From an uncultured Bacteroidales bacterium (GTDB lineage: Bacteria; Bacteroidota; Bacteroidia; Bacteroidales; Muribaculaceae): a DNA stretch of 19,382 nucleotides. A model generated the notes under the pieces. That model searched no databases and had not been told where the DNA came from. It saw only the letters and a list, made by a program, of their open reading frames with translations. Numbering within the stretch: the first letter of the stretch is position 1; each line of letters starts with the position of its first letter. Both the position numbers and the translations under genes were made by a program. Where the stretch lies: positions 1-19,382 of the forward strand of contig CASBHZ010000053.1 in NCBI GenBank assembly GCA_949123685.1, written 5' to 3'. Shown one piece after another: positions 1-7,909 of the stretch.

Positions 1-216
1 GTCTTCTCCAAGAAAGTGGCGAAGGCTATAAAGACGGCTGTTCCATGTCGTAAAGTCGGAATGACGGTGATCGGACTGGAAGTGCCTCATGCGCATATTC
101 ATCTTGTGCCGATGGAGCAGGAGGGAGATATGGATTTTAAAAACAAAATATCTGATCCGGATCCGAAGCGCATGAAAGAGCTTGCGGATGCAATCTCTTC
201 TGAATTTGAGGCGTAA
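1..216 (+). CDS. HIT family protein, C-terminal part (5' end outside window)
   Basis: This is the last 71 residues of a histidine triad protein; the reading frame is open to the left edge, so the start lies outside. The HIT signature HAHIHLVP is at visible residues 30-37, with the three histidines spaced H-x-H-x-H at 30, 32 and 34; in this family the middle histidine attacks the alpha phosphate of a nucleotide substrate. The preceding stretch fits the last strand and helix of the HIT fold. After the triad comes the short acidic and lysine-rich tail usual for bacterial HIT hydrolases of about 130 residues. The substrate cannot be told from this fragment; bacterial members are generally nucleoside phosphoramidase or Ap4A hydrolase-like. 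The gene ends in TAA and is followed 24 bp later by a clear terminator. Family assignment is secure; exact function is not. Confidence 0.88.
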   Translation, partial: VFSKKVAKAIKTAVPCRKVGMTVIGLEVPHAHIHLVPMEQEGDMDFKNKISDPDPKRMKELADAISSEFEA

Positions 217-240
217 TTACTTGCAGGCAAAAGAAATTTA

Positions 241-271
241 AAGAAGCATTGGCAACGATGCTTCTTTTTTT
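241..271 (+). terminator. Rho-independent terminator of the HIT gene
   Basis: A perfect 9-bp stem (AAGAAGCAT at 241-249 with ATGCTTCTT at 258-266) closes an 8-nt loop and runs into a T-tract ending at 271. It lies 24 bp after the HIT stop codon, so the next gene is separately transcribed. Confidence 0.85.
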
Positions 272-284
272 GTTAAATATTATA

Positions 285-292
285 TACATTTG
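285..292 (+). promoter_or_regulatory. Putative Bacteroidetes -7 box for the alcohol dehydrogenase
   Basis: TACATTTG matches the TAnnTTTG consensus of the primary sigma factor of Bacteroidetes and sits directly after a terminator and about 96 bp before the chosen start codon. The only nearby TTTG (269-272) is too close (12-nt spacer) to be a normal -33 box, so the promoter call rests on the -7 element and position alone. Confidence 0.5.
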
Positions 293-388
293 CATATGTT
301 TGGTATGTCTGGCTCGGCGCATGTCTGTCGGAGCCGGACAGCTTATAAGTGTAAATTAAGTGTAAATCATTTTACAAAACGATATTTT

Positions 389-1579
389 ATGGAAAATTTC
401 ACATTTTGTTCCCCGACTGAATTCATTTTCGGACGCGACACTCAAAAACAGGTTGGTAACGCGTTGAAACGTTTTGGGGCTTCGAAGGTAATGATAGTTT
501 ATGGAAGTGAACGTATTCGTGAGAACGGACTTCTTGGAGAGATCGAAGGTTCTATTAATGCCGAAGGAATAGATTTCTGTGAATTTGGAGGAATCGCTCC
601 AAATCCTACTGCGGATAGTGTGTATGCAGGAATTGCAAAAGCTCTTGAGGAGGGAGTGGATTTCCTGCTTGCAGTGGGTGGCGGGTCTCCCATAGATGCA
701 GCCAAGGGGATTGCCCTCGGTGCCGTGACAACGGAGGATTTCTGGAATTTTTATGACGGACATTCTAAACCGCTTGGCGCTTTGCCGGTGGGAGTGGTGC
801 TCACTATTCCTGCTGCCGGAAGTGAAGGGAGTGGCAACTCAGTGATTACAAATGAAAAGACACATCAGAAAATTTCCGTGCGTTATCCTGCGTTCCTGCG
901 TCCTCGTTTCGCTATAATGAATCCGGAGCTTACATATTCCCTTCCGTGGTTCCAGACAGCTTGCGGCATTGTCGACATGATGGCTCATATATATGAACGA
1001 TATTTTTCCAACACTCCCGAGACTCAGCTTGTGGATGCGTATTCGGAGGCTATACTTCGCGACATTATGGATCAGGCTCTGACTTTGAAGCTTGATGGCG
1101 GTAATTATGCAGCGCGTGCAGATGTGATGTGGGCGGGAACACTCGCACACAATGGATTGTGCGGAGTGGGAAAGGTGGAAGATTGGGCGTCTCATCGTCT
1201 CGAGCATGAAATATCGGCGTTCTATAATGTGGCGCACGGTGCGGGACTTGCCGTGATGATTCCGGCGTGGATGACATTCTGTGCAAGGCGTAATCCCGAC
1301 AAGCTGTGGCGGTTCGCTATAAATGTAATGTCGGTAGACCCTTCCGGCAAAGATACTGAGGAGATCATTGACGAAGGCATAAGCGAACTTAAGAATTTTT
1401 ATCATGATCTCGGTCTGACTACCAACCTCCGGGAACTTGTAGGTAAGGAACCTGATATAGACATGATGGTTTCTTCGCTGCATCGTAATATGGGGGATAC
1501 GCTCGGATCGTATGTGCCTCTTTCAATGGACGACTGTCGTGAGATTTACCGACTGGCGTTGGAGAACGAAGATAATTAA
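389..1579 (+). CDS. Iron-containing alcohol dehydrogenase (YqhD/BdhA-like)
   Basis: A 396-residue group III (iron-dependent) alcohol dehydrogenase, cytosolic, expected to reduce aldehydes to alcohols with NAD(P)H. The N-terminus (ENFTFCSPTEFIFG) is the usual start of the YqhD/BdhA branch. The dinucleotide-binding GGGS is at residues 97-100 followed by PIDAAKGIA. Candidate metal ligands are D196, H200, H273 and H283, in the contexts DMMAH, RLEHE and VAHGAG. I chose the ATG at 389 because an upstream in-frame ATG at 290 would add 33 residues of non-family sequence that overlap the promoter. Length is normal for the family (about 385-400). It is preceded by its own promoter and followed by a 13-bp hairpin, so it may be monocistronic. 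Cofactor choice and physiological substrate are not readable here. Confidence 0.93.
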   Translation: MENFTFCSPTEFIFGRDTQKQVGNALKRFGASKVMIVYGSERIRENGLLGEIEGSINAEGIDFCEFGGIAPNPTADSVYAGIAKALEEGVDFLLAVGGGSPIDAAKGIALGAVTTEDFWNFYDGHSKPLGALPVGVVLTIPAAGSEGSGNSVITNEKTHQKISVRYPAFLRPRFAIMNPELTYSLPWFQTACGIVDMMAHIYERYFSNTPETQLVDAYSEAILRDIMDQALTLKLDGGNYAARADVMWAGTLAHNGLCGVGKVEDWASHRLEHEISAFYNVAHGAGLAVMIPAWMTFCARRNPDKLWRFAINVMSVDPSGKDTEEIIDEGISELKNFYHDLGLTTNLRELVGKEPDIDMMVSSLHRNMGDTLGSYVPLSMDDCREIYRLALENEDN

Positions 1580-1583
1580 CATT

Positions 1584-1612
1584 GAAGTTGTTTAAGCTGC
1601 TTAAACAACTTC
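1584..1612. terminator. Perfect 13-bp hairpin after the alcohol dehydrogenase
   Basis: GAAGTTGTTTAAG (1584-1596) and its exact complement (1600-1612) enclose a 3-nt loop, 4 bp after the stop codon. No T-run follows on either strand, so it is not a textbook intrinsic terminator; it may protect the 3' end or attenuate transcription into the next gene, which begins 18 bp later. Confidence 0.5.
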
Positions 1613-1630
1613 CATTAATCAAATGTTTCT

Positions 1631-3298
1631 GTGAAGATAAATATAGATAATTTCATTAAGATATATGAAAAGAGCTTCATAGAGAATTGGGATCTGCCGG
1701 CATTGTCCAATTATGTCACAGGGAAGACCATGACATATGGCGACATGGCTTGCTATATAGCCAGGATTCATCTTTTCTATAAGTCGATAGGCATAAAACA
1801 GGGAGCAAGGGTTGCTCTCTGCGGTAAGGATTCTCCTGAATGGGTGCTGATTTATATTGCCACCATTACCTATGGGGCTGTAATAGTCCCTATTTTGGCG
1901 GAGTTTAATCCGGTTGATATCACACATATAGTGAACCATTCCCACGCAGACCTCCTATATGTCTCTGAAAATATCTGGGATCAGATGGAGCCGGAGAAAC
2001 TGTTGAAAGTGAAGGGAGTGCTCAGGCTGGAAGACTGGAAACCGCTTTATGAGAAAAGCGGAGAGGAGATGGCTCGCAACTTGCGGTTGTTGAAACGGCG
2101 ATTCCGCAGGGTATATCCGGATGGCTATACTCCGGATGATGTGCGTTATGCAGACCGTAGTAACTCTGAATTGGCGGAGATCAACTATACGTCAGGCACC
2201 ACGGGGTTCTCAAAAGGTGTGATGCTTACCGGTGAGAACCTCGCCGGCAATGTGTGCTTCGGGCGCGATACGCAACTGCATTTCAGGAGTTCGAGGGCAT
2301 TGTCGTTTCTGCCTTTAGCTCATGCCTATGGGTGTGCATTCGACATGCTTACCCCTCTTGCCGTCGGGTCTCACGTTACCCTGCTTTGCAAGATTCCGTC
2401 TCCGCGCATCTTGCTTAAGGCGTTATCTGAGGTGAAGCCCAACCTCGTCATATGTGTGCCGTTGATCCTTGAGAAGATTTATAAGAACCAGATACTTCCG
2501 ATGATCTCTAAAGTACCTGTGAGGTGGACTCTTGCCGTGCCCTTGCTTGATAATTTCATATATTCCAAGATCCGAAAGAAACTTGTGGATGCTTTCGGTG
2601 GGGAATTTGAGGAGGTTATAGTGGGAGGTGCCCCTCTCAACCATGAAGTGGAGGAGTTCCTTCATAAAATTAAATTCCCATTCACCGTAGGATATGGCAT
2701 GACCGAATGCGGACCGCTCATTTCCTATACCCCTTGGCGTGAATTTATTCCGGGAAGTTCCGGACGAACCTTGCCTACAATGGAATCCAAGATCCTTTCG
2801 GAAGATCCGGAACGGATTCCGGGTGAGATTTGTGTGAGGGGAACGAACGTGATGAAGGGTTATTACAAGAATCCTCATGCCACGGAGCAGGTTTTTGATG
2901 AAGAGGGTTGGCTGAAAAGCGGTGACATGGGTACCCGTTCTGCTGATGGGACCCTATTTTTGCGGGGTCGTTCCAAGACCATGATTCTTTCCGCATCAGG
3001 ACAGAATATATATCCCGAAGAGATAGAGGCTAAACTCAATAACATGCCATTCGTTGCCGAAAGCCTTGTTGTCGAGAGCGACGGAAAGTTGGTGGGACTT
3101 GTGTATCCTGATTATGATGCGCTTGACCGCTTCGACGTTTCTGTCAGCGATCTGGATTCTACGATGGAGAACGTCCGTTCCGAACTCAATAAACTTGTGG
3201 CTCCATATGAGAAGGTCTCGAAAATCATCTTAATGCCCAATGAGTTTGAGAAGACCCCGAAACGGTCGATAAAGCGTTTCCTGTATACCGCTAAATGA
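1631..3298 (+). CDS. AMP-dependent acyl-CoA synthetase (long-chain fatty acid-CoA ligase type)
   Basis: A 555-residue adenylate-forming enzyme that should activate a carboxylic acid, probably a fatty acid, via an acyl-AMP and transfer it to CoA. Visible motifs: phosphate-binding TSGTTG at 187-192 followed by FSKG; adenine-site YGMTECGP from 355 with catalytic E359; SGDMG with ribose-binding D432; the hinge GRSKTMILSASGQNIYPEE; and the C-terminal lysine region TPKRSIKRFLY. The canonical proline of the A3 core (PKG) is serine here (SKG). The start is GTG at 1631: the ATG at 1623 is out of frame and the next in-frame ATG, about 100 bp downstream, would remove conserved N-terminal sequence. It follows the alcohol dehydrogenase on the same strand, but I see no proof of a joint pathway. 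Substrate chain length is unknown. Confidence 0.92.
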   Translation: MKINIDNFIKIYEKSFIENWDLPALSNYVTGKTMTYGDMACYIARIHLFYKSIGIKQGARVALCGKDSPEWVLIYIATITYGAVIVPILAEFNPVDITHIVNHSHADLLYVSENIWDQMEPEKLLKVKGVLRLEDWKPLYEKSGEEMARNLRLLKRRFRRVYPDGYTPDDVRYADRSNSELAEINYTSGTTGFSKGVMLTGENLAGNVCFGRDTQLHFRSSRALSFLPLAHAYGCAFDMLTPLAVGSHVTLLCKIPSPRILLKALSEVKPNLVICVPLILEKIYKNQILPMISKVPVRWTLAVPLLDNFIYSKIRKKLVDAFGGEFEEVIVGGAPLNHEVEEFLHKIKFPFTVGYGMTECGPLISYTPWREFIPGSSGRTLPTMESKILSEDPERIPGEICVRGTNVMKGYYKNPHATEQVFDEEGWLKSGDMGTRSADGTLFLRGRSKTMILSASGQNIYPEEIEAKLNNMPFVAESLVVESDGKLVGLVYPDYDALDRFDVSVSDLDSTMENVRSELNKLVAPYEKVSKIILMPNEFEKTPKRSIKRFLYTAK

Positions 3299-3359
3299 AC
3301 CCTTCTTTTGTGTATTTGTTATATCTCATAGAAGAAAACACTTAAGAAATATTTAAATT

Positions 3360-3911
3360 ATGAAAAAGGTATTTATTACATTGGCGGTAGCGGCAATGGC
3401 TATAGGTTCGTTGGCATCCTGTGGCTCAAAGGCGGCACGCGAAGGAAGTGATGAGGGTGAGGCTTTGAAAGCCAAGATCGAGAATTGCACAAATTCCGAT
3501 AGCCTGAAGATGTATGTGGATCAGGCGCGTGCATATGCTGAGAAGCTTGAATCCGAAGGTAAGGCGGTAGAGGCTGAAGCTTATCTGAACAAGATCGTCC
3601 CTGTCGTTAAGGAGAAAGATCCTTCCGTTGCTTCTTATTTCGAAGATTTGAAATCGAAAGCCAAAGAAGAGGTGGCTGAAACCAAGGAAAAGGCTGACAG
3701 CCTCATGAATGATGCAAAAGATAAAGGCGCAGCAGCTGTAGACAGTGTGAAGAGTGCAGGTAAGAATGCTGTCGAGGGTGTGAAGAAGGCTGGCTCGGAC
3801 GCAGTTGATGCAGCAAAGGAGAAAGGTGCAGCGGCTGTTCAGAAAGGGAAAGAGAAAGTTTCTGACGCTGCCCAGCAAGGAGCCGATAAAGTGAAGGATT
3901 TATTGAAATAA
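3360..3911 (+). CDS. Small lysine/alanine-rich helical lipoprotein
   Basis: A 183-residue predicted lipoprotein. Residues 1-20 form a lipoprotein signal peptide with lipobox LASC, so C21 would be the acylated first residue. Residues 30-95 are predicted amphipathic helix rich in K, E and A (for example YVDQARAYAEKLESEGKAVE). Residues about 95-183 are built from degenerate repeats of roughly 11-14 residues around AAxxxKxKG and VDSVKSAG cores, similar to LEA-like, YtxH-like or apolipoprotein-like amphipathic helices. No catalytic motif is visible and I do not recognise a named family. It is 61 bp after the acyl-CoA synthetase with no obvious -7 box between, so co-transcription is possible. A stress, periplasmic scaffold or membrane-surface role is only a guess from the repeat type. 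Confidence 0.82.
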   Translation: MKKVFITLAVAAMAIGSLASCGSKAAREGSDEGEALKAKIENCTNSDSLKMYVDQARAYAEKLESEGKAVEAEAYLNKIVPVVKEKDPSVASYFEDLKSKAKEEVAETKEKADSLMNDAKDKGAAAVDSVKSAGKNAVEGVKKAGSDAVDAAKEKGAAAVQKGKEKVSDAAQQGADKVKDLLK

Positions 3912-3921
3912 CAAATGTTTG

Positions 3922-3974
3922 ATATATAAATAATGGGGTTCCGGCTTTAAGCCGGAACCCCATTATTTATATAT
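3922..3974. terminator. 24-bp bidirectional terminator between convergent genes
   Basis: A perfect 24-bp stem: the left arm runs from 3922 to 3945, ending in GGGGTTCCGGC; the right arm is 3951-3974; the loop is TTTAA. The outer stem is A/T only, so both strands have U-rich tails after the GC core. It sits between the converging lipoprotein and C69 dipeptidase genes and should terminate both. Confidence 0.92.
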
Positions 3975-4001
3975 TGCTTGATAACTTGATAAGAAGATGT
4001 T

Positions 4002-5651
4002 TTATTCTTTTGGTACGAGGAAGTGCTTCCCGTTTTCTTTGACAATGTTTTCGTAATACTTTTTGTCATATCCCGGGAAAGAGGGGTAGAGGGGTAGACC
4101 GTATTCGCTTTTCTGGAAATTGCCGTCGGCGTCAGTTTTTTTCATATTGCCGTCCATGTATTTTACGAAAAGGTATATCGCAAGGTCCCTATAGTCGTCT
4201 GTTGCCTCTTTTGCAACCGCTGCGCCCTCATTGTTGACAGACTTGGTGTATGCAGCCATATCACCGTTCTTTACCATTGCGGCAAGTTCTTTATCGCGCG
4301 AGTCGCGTGAGTCGCGGAATTTGTCCTCAAGCCTGTTCTGCACTTTCCGTATGTCGGGAATCATCTGGTCGTAACGGTTGTAAGCCTGGTTGGCAACTAT
4401 GTTTGTCATCCAGAAATTCGATTTGGGATCGAATGTGTTTATGTCACCGTGTTCAAGCTCAGCCGGAATCTCAGTCATGCCGCAATAGAAGGGCATATAA
4501 ACTGAAGTGTTTGTGTCGTCAGTGCCGAACCATAAGATGCCACCTACCGGATCCGGAAGCCAGTTGCGGCTTTGGCTCACGAAGCTCCAGCCTGTTTGCT
4601 GTGTGGCTATGGCTCGCTCCATGCAATATGTGTTGCCGTCAACTTCATAATCCATAGGACGCCAGCGGTAAGGCACGTGATATGGTCCGGCGCCTATATC
4701 GTTTGTCATATCGAAAGGAGTGCCCTCGAAATGATCCCGCATGCTCCATTTCATGTCCTTGACACTAACTTTTTTCTCCGGAACGACATAGAGCGGCATG
4801 GGTTCGTCGCTCGTGCCGGCACACCATGCATAATACTTGTCGGTTTCGGGAGCAAAGCGGCGGAAATAGCTCCATACACGAGCATCACATCCGCGACGTG
4901 TTGAAGCCGAGTGATTCTCATAGGCGTCTGCAAAGGAGAAGTCTTCGTCTTTGCCGTTGAAATAACCGCGTTTGCGGGCGAAAGATATTACATCCTTGGA
5001 ATATTTCACATTCTTTTTGTCTTTCATGTCAACTTTACGGATGCGGGGTTCGTTGGCATGTCCGGAGATTGCATTGTCCGGGATCCGCACAGCGATCCAT
5101 ACCGCACCCTTTTCCGCGCCTTTGCCAATCATTTCCATAACCCACACTTCATCCTTGTCGGCAATTGAGAATGACTCGCCGCTGGAGGCATATCCGTATT
5201 TGTTAACTATGTCGCCCATGAAATCCACAGCCTCACGTGCGGTTTTGCAGCGTTCGAGAGCTATCTGTATCAGCGATCCGTAATCAATGATCGCCTGTCC
5301 GGTGGTGTCTTCGAGTTCTTTATGTCCGCCCCATGTAGATTCACCGATTGCAAGCTGATGCTCGTTCATGTTTCCGACAACATTATATGTCTCTGCCGGT
5401 TGGGGAATCTGACCGAGAGGCTTGCCGGTGTCCCATTCTACAACTTTGCGCATCGCCCCTTTCGGATGGCGTGCTGCCGGTGTGTGCGTGAGCATGCCAT
5501 AGAGATTATGGGAGTCTGCCGCGTAGGTCACCATCACCGAGCCGTCGGTGGTAGCTCCTTTCGCTGCAATAAGATTGGTACATGCATCCGCGTTCTGACC
5601 TCCTATCCACATCGTTGCGGCAATAAGAGGGAGTGTATAAATGCGTTTCAT
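4002..5651 (-). CDS. Secreted C69 family dipeptidase (N-terminal nucleophile hydrolase)
   Basis: A 549-residue exported dipeptidase of MEROPS family C69 (PepD-like). The signal peptide covers residues 1-23 and ends in NADA; C24 follows at once, in CTNLIAAKGATTDGS, the family's N-terminal nucleophile context, so signal cleavage itself could expose the catalytic cysteine. Downstream family features include the WGGHKE segment, the EVWVMEMIG region and the ANEPRIR segment. I chose ATG at 5651 rather than a TTG at 5681 because it gives a proper signal peptide. Full length for the family (about 500-560). It has its own promoter facing away from the RNA helicase gene and ends at the bidirectional terminator. 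The expected role is cleavage of dipeptides in the periplasm or outside the cell for amino-acid supply. Substrate preference cannot be read. Confidence 0.93.
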   Translation of the reverse strand: MKRIYTLPLIAATMWIGGQNADACTNLIAAKGATTDGSVMVTYAADSHNLYGMLTHTPAARHPKGAMRKVVEWDTGKPLGQIPQPAETYNVVGNMNEHQLAIGESTWGGHKELEDTTGQAIIDYGSLIQIALERCKTAREAVDFMGDIVNKYGYASSGESFSIADKDEVWVMEMIGKGAEKGAVWIAVRIPDNAISGHANEPRIRKVDMKDKKNVKYSKDVISFARKRGYFNGKDEDFSFADAYENHSASTRRGCDARVWSYFRRFAPETDKYYAWCAGTSDEPMPLYVVPEKKVSVKDMKWSMRDHFEGTPFDMTNDIGAGPYHVPYRWRPMDYEVDGNTYCMERAIATQQTGWSFVSQSRNWLPDPVGGILWFGTDDTNTSVYMPFYCGMTEIPAELEHGDINTFDPKSNFWMTNIVANQAYNRYDQMIPDIRKVQNRLEDKFRDSRDSRDKELAAMVKNGDMAAYTKSVNNEGAAVAKEATDDYRDLAIYLFVKYMDGNMKKTDADGNFQKSEYGLPLYPSFPGYDKKYYENIVKENGKHFLVPKE

Positions 5652-5678
5652 ATGTAGATATTTACTTGTTAGTTTTCG

Positions 5679-5686
5679 CAAAGATA
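5679..5686 (-). promoter_or_regulatory. Putative -7 box for the C69 dipeptidase
   Basis: On the minus strand this reads TATCTTTG, a perfect TAnnTTTG, 27 bp before the dipeptidase ATG. No TTTG is found at the expected -33 distance. It is paired with an identical box on the other strand at 5719-5726. Confidence 0.55.
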
Positions 5687-5718
5687 ATAAATCTTAGTGA
5701 TAATCCCTCATTTTTTTG

Positions 5719-5726
5719 TATCTTTG
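5719..5726 (+). promoter_or_regulatory. Putative -7 box for the DEAD-box helicase
   Basis: TATCTTTG is a perfect TAnnTTTG match about 68 bp before the helicase ATG and in a spacer with no other gene. The expected start site near 5733 would give a leader of about 60 nt containing two G/C hairpins. No clear -33 TTTG is visible. Confidence 0.6.
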
Positions 5727-5738
5727 CAGTTTATATTG

Positions 5739-5768
5739 CCCTTTTAGGGAATTTTGCCCCGTTGGGGC
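5739..5768 (+). promoter_or_regulatory. Two small hairpins in the helicase leader
   Basis: A short CCCT/AGGG stem (5739-5749) is followed by GCCCC/GGGGC with a 3-nt loop (5756-5768). Both lie between the promoter and the ATG at 5795. Structured leaders are known for cold-induced RNA helicase mRNAs; here a regulatory role is inference only. Confidence 0.35.
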
Positions 5769-5794
5769 GTTATTTAAACAGATAGATATTACGT

Positions 5795-7891
5795 ATGGAA
5801 ACCAACAAAGAATTAGATAAAGAATTGTTTTCTGAGGCTGAGGAGATTGTGAACGGTAGTGTCCTCCCCGAAGCCGAGGAGGTTGTAATGGAGGAGACTC
5901 CCGAATTGAAGACTTTTGCTGAGCTTGGTGTCAATGAGACTTTGCTTCGTGGAATCACAGAAATGGGTTTTGATCATCCCATGCCCATCCAGGAGATGGT
6001 TATACCTCACCTTCTTGAGAAAGAGGGTGACGTGGTAGGTCTGGCACAGACCGGAACGGGAAAGACGGCAGCCTTCGGCTTGCCCGTGTTGCAGCGCATA
6101 AACATGGATTTGAGAGTGCCCCAGGCATTGGTTATAGCTCCTACGCGAGAGCTGTGTCTGCAGATTGCAGGAGACCTTGCCGACTTCTCTAAATATGCCG
6201 ACGGTATCAAGATATTGCCTGTATACGGAGGGTCAAGCATAGAAAGCCAGATACGCACACTCCAGAAGGGTGTGCAGGTTATTGTTGCCACTCCCGGACG
6301 CTTGATCGACTTGATCAAGCGTGGCGTAGTTAAGCTTGCGAATGTTCATACCGTAATCCTTGACGAGGCAGACGAGATGCTTAACATGGGATTCCTTGAT
6401 GATATTGACGAGATTCTTTCTCATGTGCCTGATGACCGTAAGATGTTGATGTTCTCGGCAACTATGCCCAAGGAGATTGCCAATATCGCACGTAAATACA
6501 TGCACGATCCTGTGGAGTTCGTTGCCGGTAATAAAAACGAAGGAGCCAAGAATGTCCGCCATATATATTACATGGTGAAGGCTCACGACAAGTATCTTGC
6601 CCTTAAACGTGTTGTTGACAACAGTCCGAGTATTTACGGCATTGTTTTCTGCCGTACAAAGAAAGAGACTCAAGAGATCGCTGACAAACTGATTGCCGAT
6701 GGCTATAATGCAGATTGCCTTCACGGAGATCTGTCGCAGGCACAGAGGGACTTGGCTATGAAGAAATTCAGGGATCACGTCACCCAGCTCCTTATTGCCA
6801 CCGATGTGGCAGCGCGTGGTCTTGACGTTGATGACTTGACCCATGTCATTAACTTTGGTCTGCCGGATGATGTTGCGGTTTATACTCACCGTAGCGGACG
6901 AACCGGCCGTGCAAACAAGACCGGTGTGTCTGTGGCTATAATCCATTCGCGCGAGAAACACAAAATCAAACTCATCGAGCAGAAAATAGGCAGGGAGTTT
7001 GAGTATAGGAAAGTGCCCACTCCGGAGCATATCATTGAGAAGCAGCTCTATAATCTTGCCGACAGGCTCGAAAGGGTGGAGGTTAACGAGAGCGAGATAG
7101 AGAAATATATCCCCGGGGTTCGCAAGAAACTTGAATGGCTCTCGGAGGAGGATTTGCTTAAGCGTGTCCTTTCCCTCGAGTTTAACAGGCTTCTGGCTTA
7201 TTATCAGAATATGCCTGATATCGATCTTAATGATGCCGACAAGAGTAAGAAAGGACGTAAGGAGTCTGAACCTCGTGAAAGGAGGGAGAAAAAAGATAAG
7301 GACCGTCGTGAGGCGGAACCCGGCTATGAGCGACTGATGGTGAATATCGGAAAGTCCAACGGCTTCTTCCCCGGTAACCTTATGGAACTCGTGAACAAGA
7401 ATGTCAATGGTGACAAACCTGTGATAGGCAGGATAGATCTTTTGCCGAGATACACCCTGTTCGATGTTCGTAAAGAGGATGCGCATCGTGTTCTTGACGC
7501 TCTCAAACATGCAGACTTCTTTGGTGATAAACTGCATGCAGAGATCGCTACCGACAAAGATTATTCTTCTGATTCCAAGAAGTCTCGCCGCGGAGGCAAA
7601 GGCTCCTCTGCTTCTAAGGGAAGGGATTCTCGCGGAGACAGGAAGGCTTTCCGTGACAGGGATGAGAAAAAGAAGAGGAGTGATAGGGGGGCAAAGTCTG
7701 AAAAGTGGGACAGGAAAGAGTCAAAGTCAAAGAGGGGATCAAAACACGATGAACTGGATGGCTATATCCATGACTTCGTTTCGTCAAACCTGAAGAAAAG
7801 CAAGACTGCGAAAAAAGATAAAGTCTCAAAGAAGGAGAAAGCCGGAAAGAAACCCAAATACAACGGCAACTACGATATCTTTATGAAATAA
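5795..7891 (+). CDS. deaD: DEAD-box ATP-dependent RNA helicase (DeaD/CsdA-like)
   Basis: A 698-residue cytosolic RNA helicase, likely acting in ribosome assembly and mRNA unwinding, especially in the cold. An acidic N-terminal extension of about 40 residues precedes the Q motif (FAELGV...PMPIQ). Motif I AQTGTGKT is at 84-91, Ia PTRELCLQ follows, II DEAD is at 190-193, III SAT at 221-223, V ATDVAARGLD, and VI HRSGRTGR at 365-372. Residues about 510-587 look like a DbpA/CsdA-type RNA-binding domain (GYERLMVNIG through FFGDKLHAEIAT). The last 110 residues are a lysine/arginine/serine-rich disordered tail, expected to bind RNA non-specifically. A charged linker (about 475-508) separates the helicase core and RNA-binding domain. 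All ATPase residues are present. It is followed by DUF3256 after 18 bp, probably in one transcript. Confidence 0.95.
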   Translation: METNKELDKELFSEAEEIVNGSVLPEAEEVVMEETPELKTFAELGVNETLLRGITEMGFDHPMPIQEMVIPHLLEKEGDVVGLAQTGTGKTAAFGLPVLQRINMDLRVPQALVIAPTRELCLQIAGDLADFSKYADGIKILPVYGGSSIESQIRTLQKGVQVIVATPGRLIDLIKRGVVKLANVHTVILDEADEMLNMGFLDDIDEILSHVPDDRKMLMFSATMPKEIANIARKYMHDPVEFVAGNKNEGAKNVRHIYYMVKAHDKYLALKRVVDNSPSIYGIVFCRTKKETQEIADKLIADGYNADCLHGDLSQAQRDLAMKKFRDHVTQLLIATDVAARGLDVDDLTHVINFGLPDDVAVYTHRSGRTGRANKTGVSVAIIHSREKHKIKLIEQKIGREFEYRKVPTPEHIIEKQLYNLADRLERVEVNESEIEKYIPGVRKKLEWLSEEDLLKRVLSLEFNRLLAYYQNMPDIDLNDADKSKKGRKESEPRERREKKDKDRREAEPGYERLMVNIGKSNGFFPGNLMELVNKNVNGDKPVIGRIDLLPRYTLFDVRKEDAHRVLDALKHADFFGDKLHAEIATDKDYSSDSKKSRRGGKGSSASKGRDSRGDRKAFRDRDEKKKRSDRGAKSEKWDRKESKSKRGSKHDELDGYIHDFVSSNLKKSKTAKKDKVSKKEKAGKKPKYNGNYDIFMK

Positions 7892-7909
7892 ATAAGTTAG
7901 ATCTGACTT

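Noticed and set aside
290..388. Extended start for the alcohol dehydrogenase
   Set aside because: The added 33 residues do not resemble the family and would begin inside the predicted -7 box; the ATG at 389 gives the standard N-terminus.
6233..7537. Long open frame (434 codons) on the minus strand opposite the RNA helicase
   Set aside because: It is entirely antisense to a protein with every DEAD-box motif intact, and its translation shows no family-like pattern.
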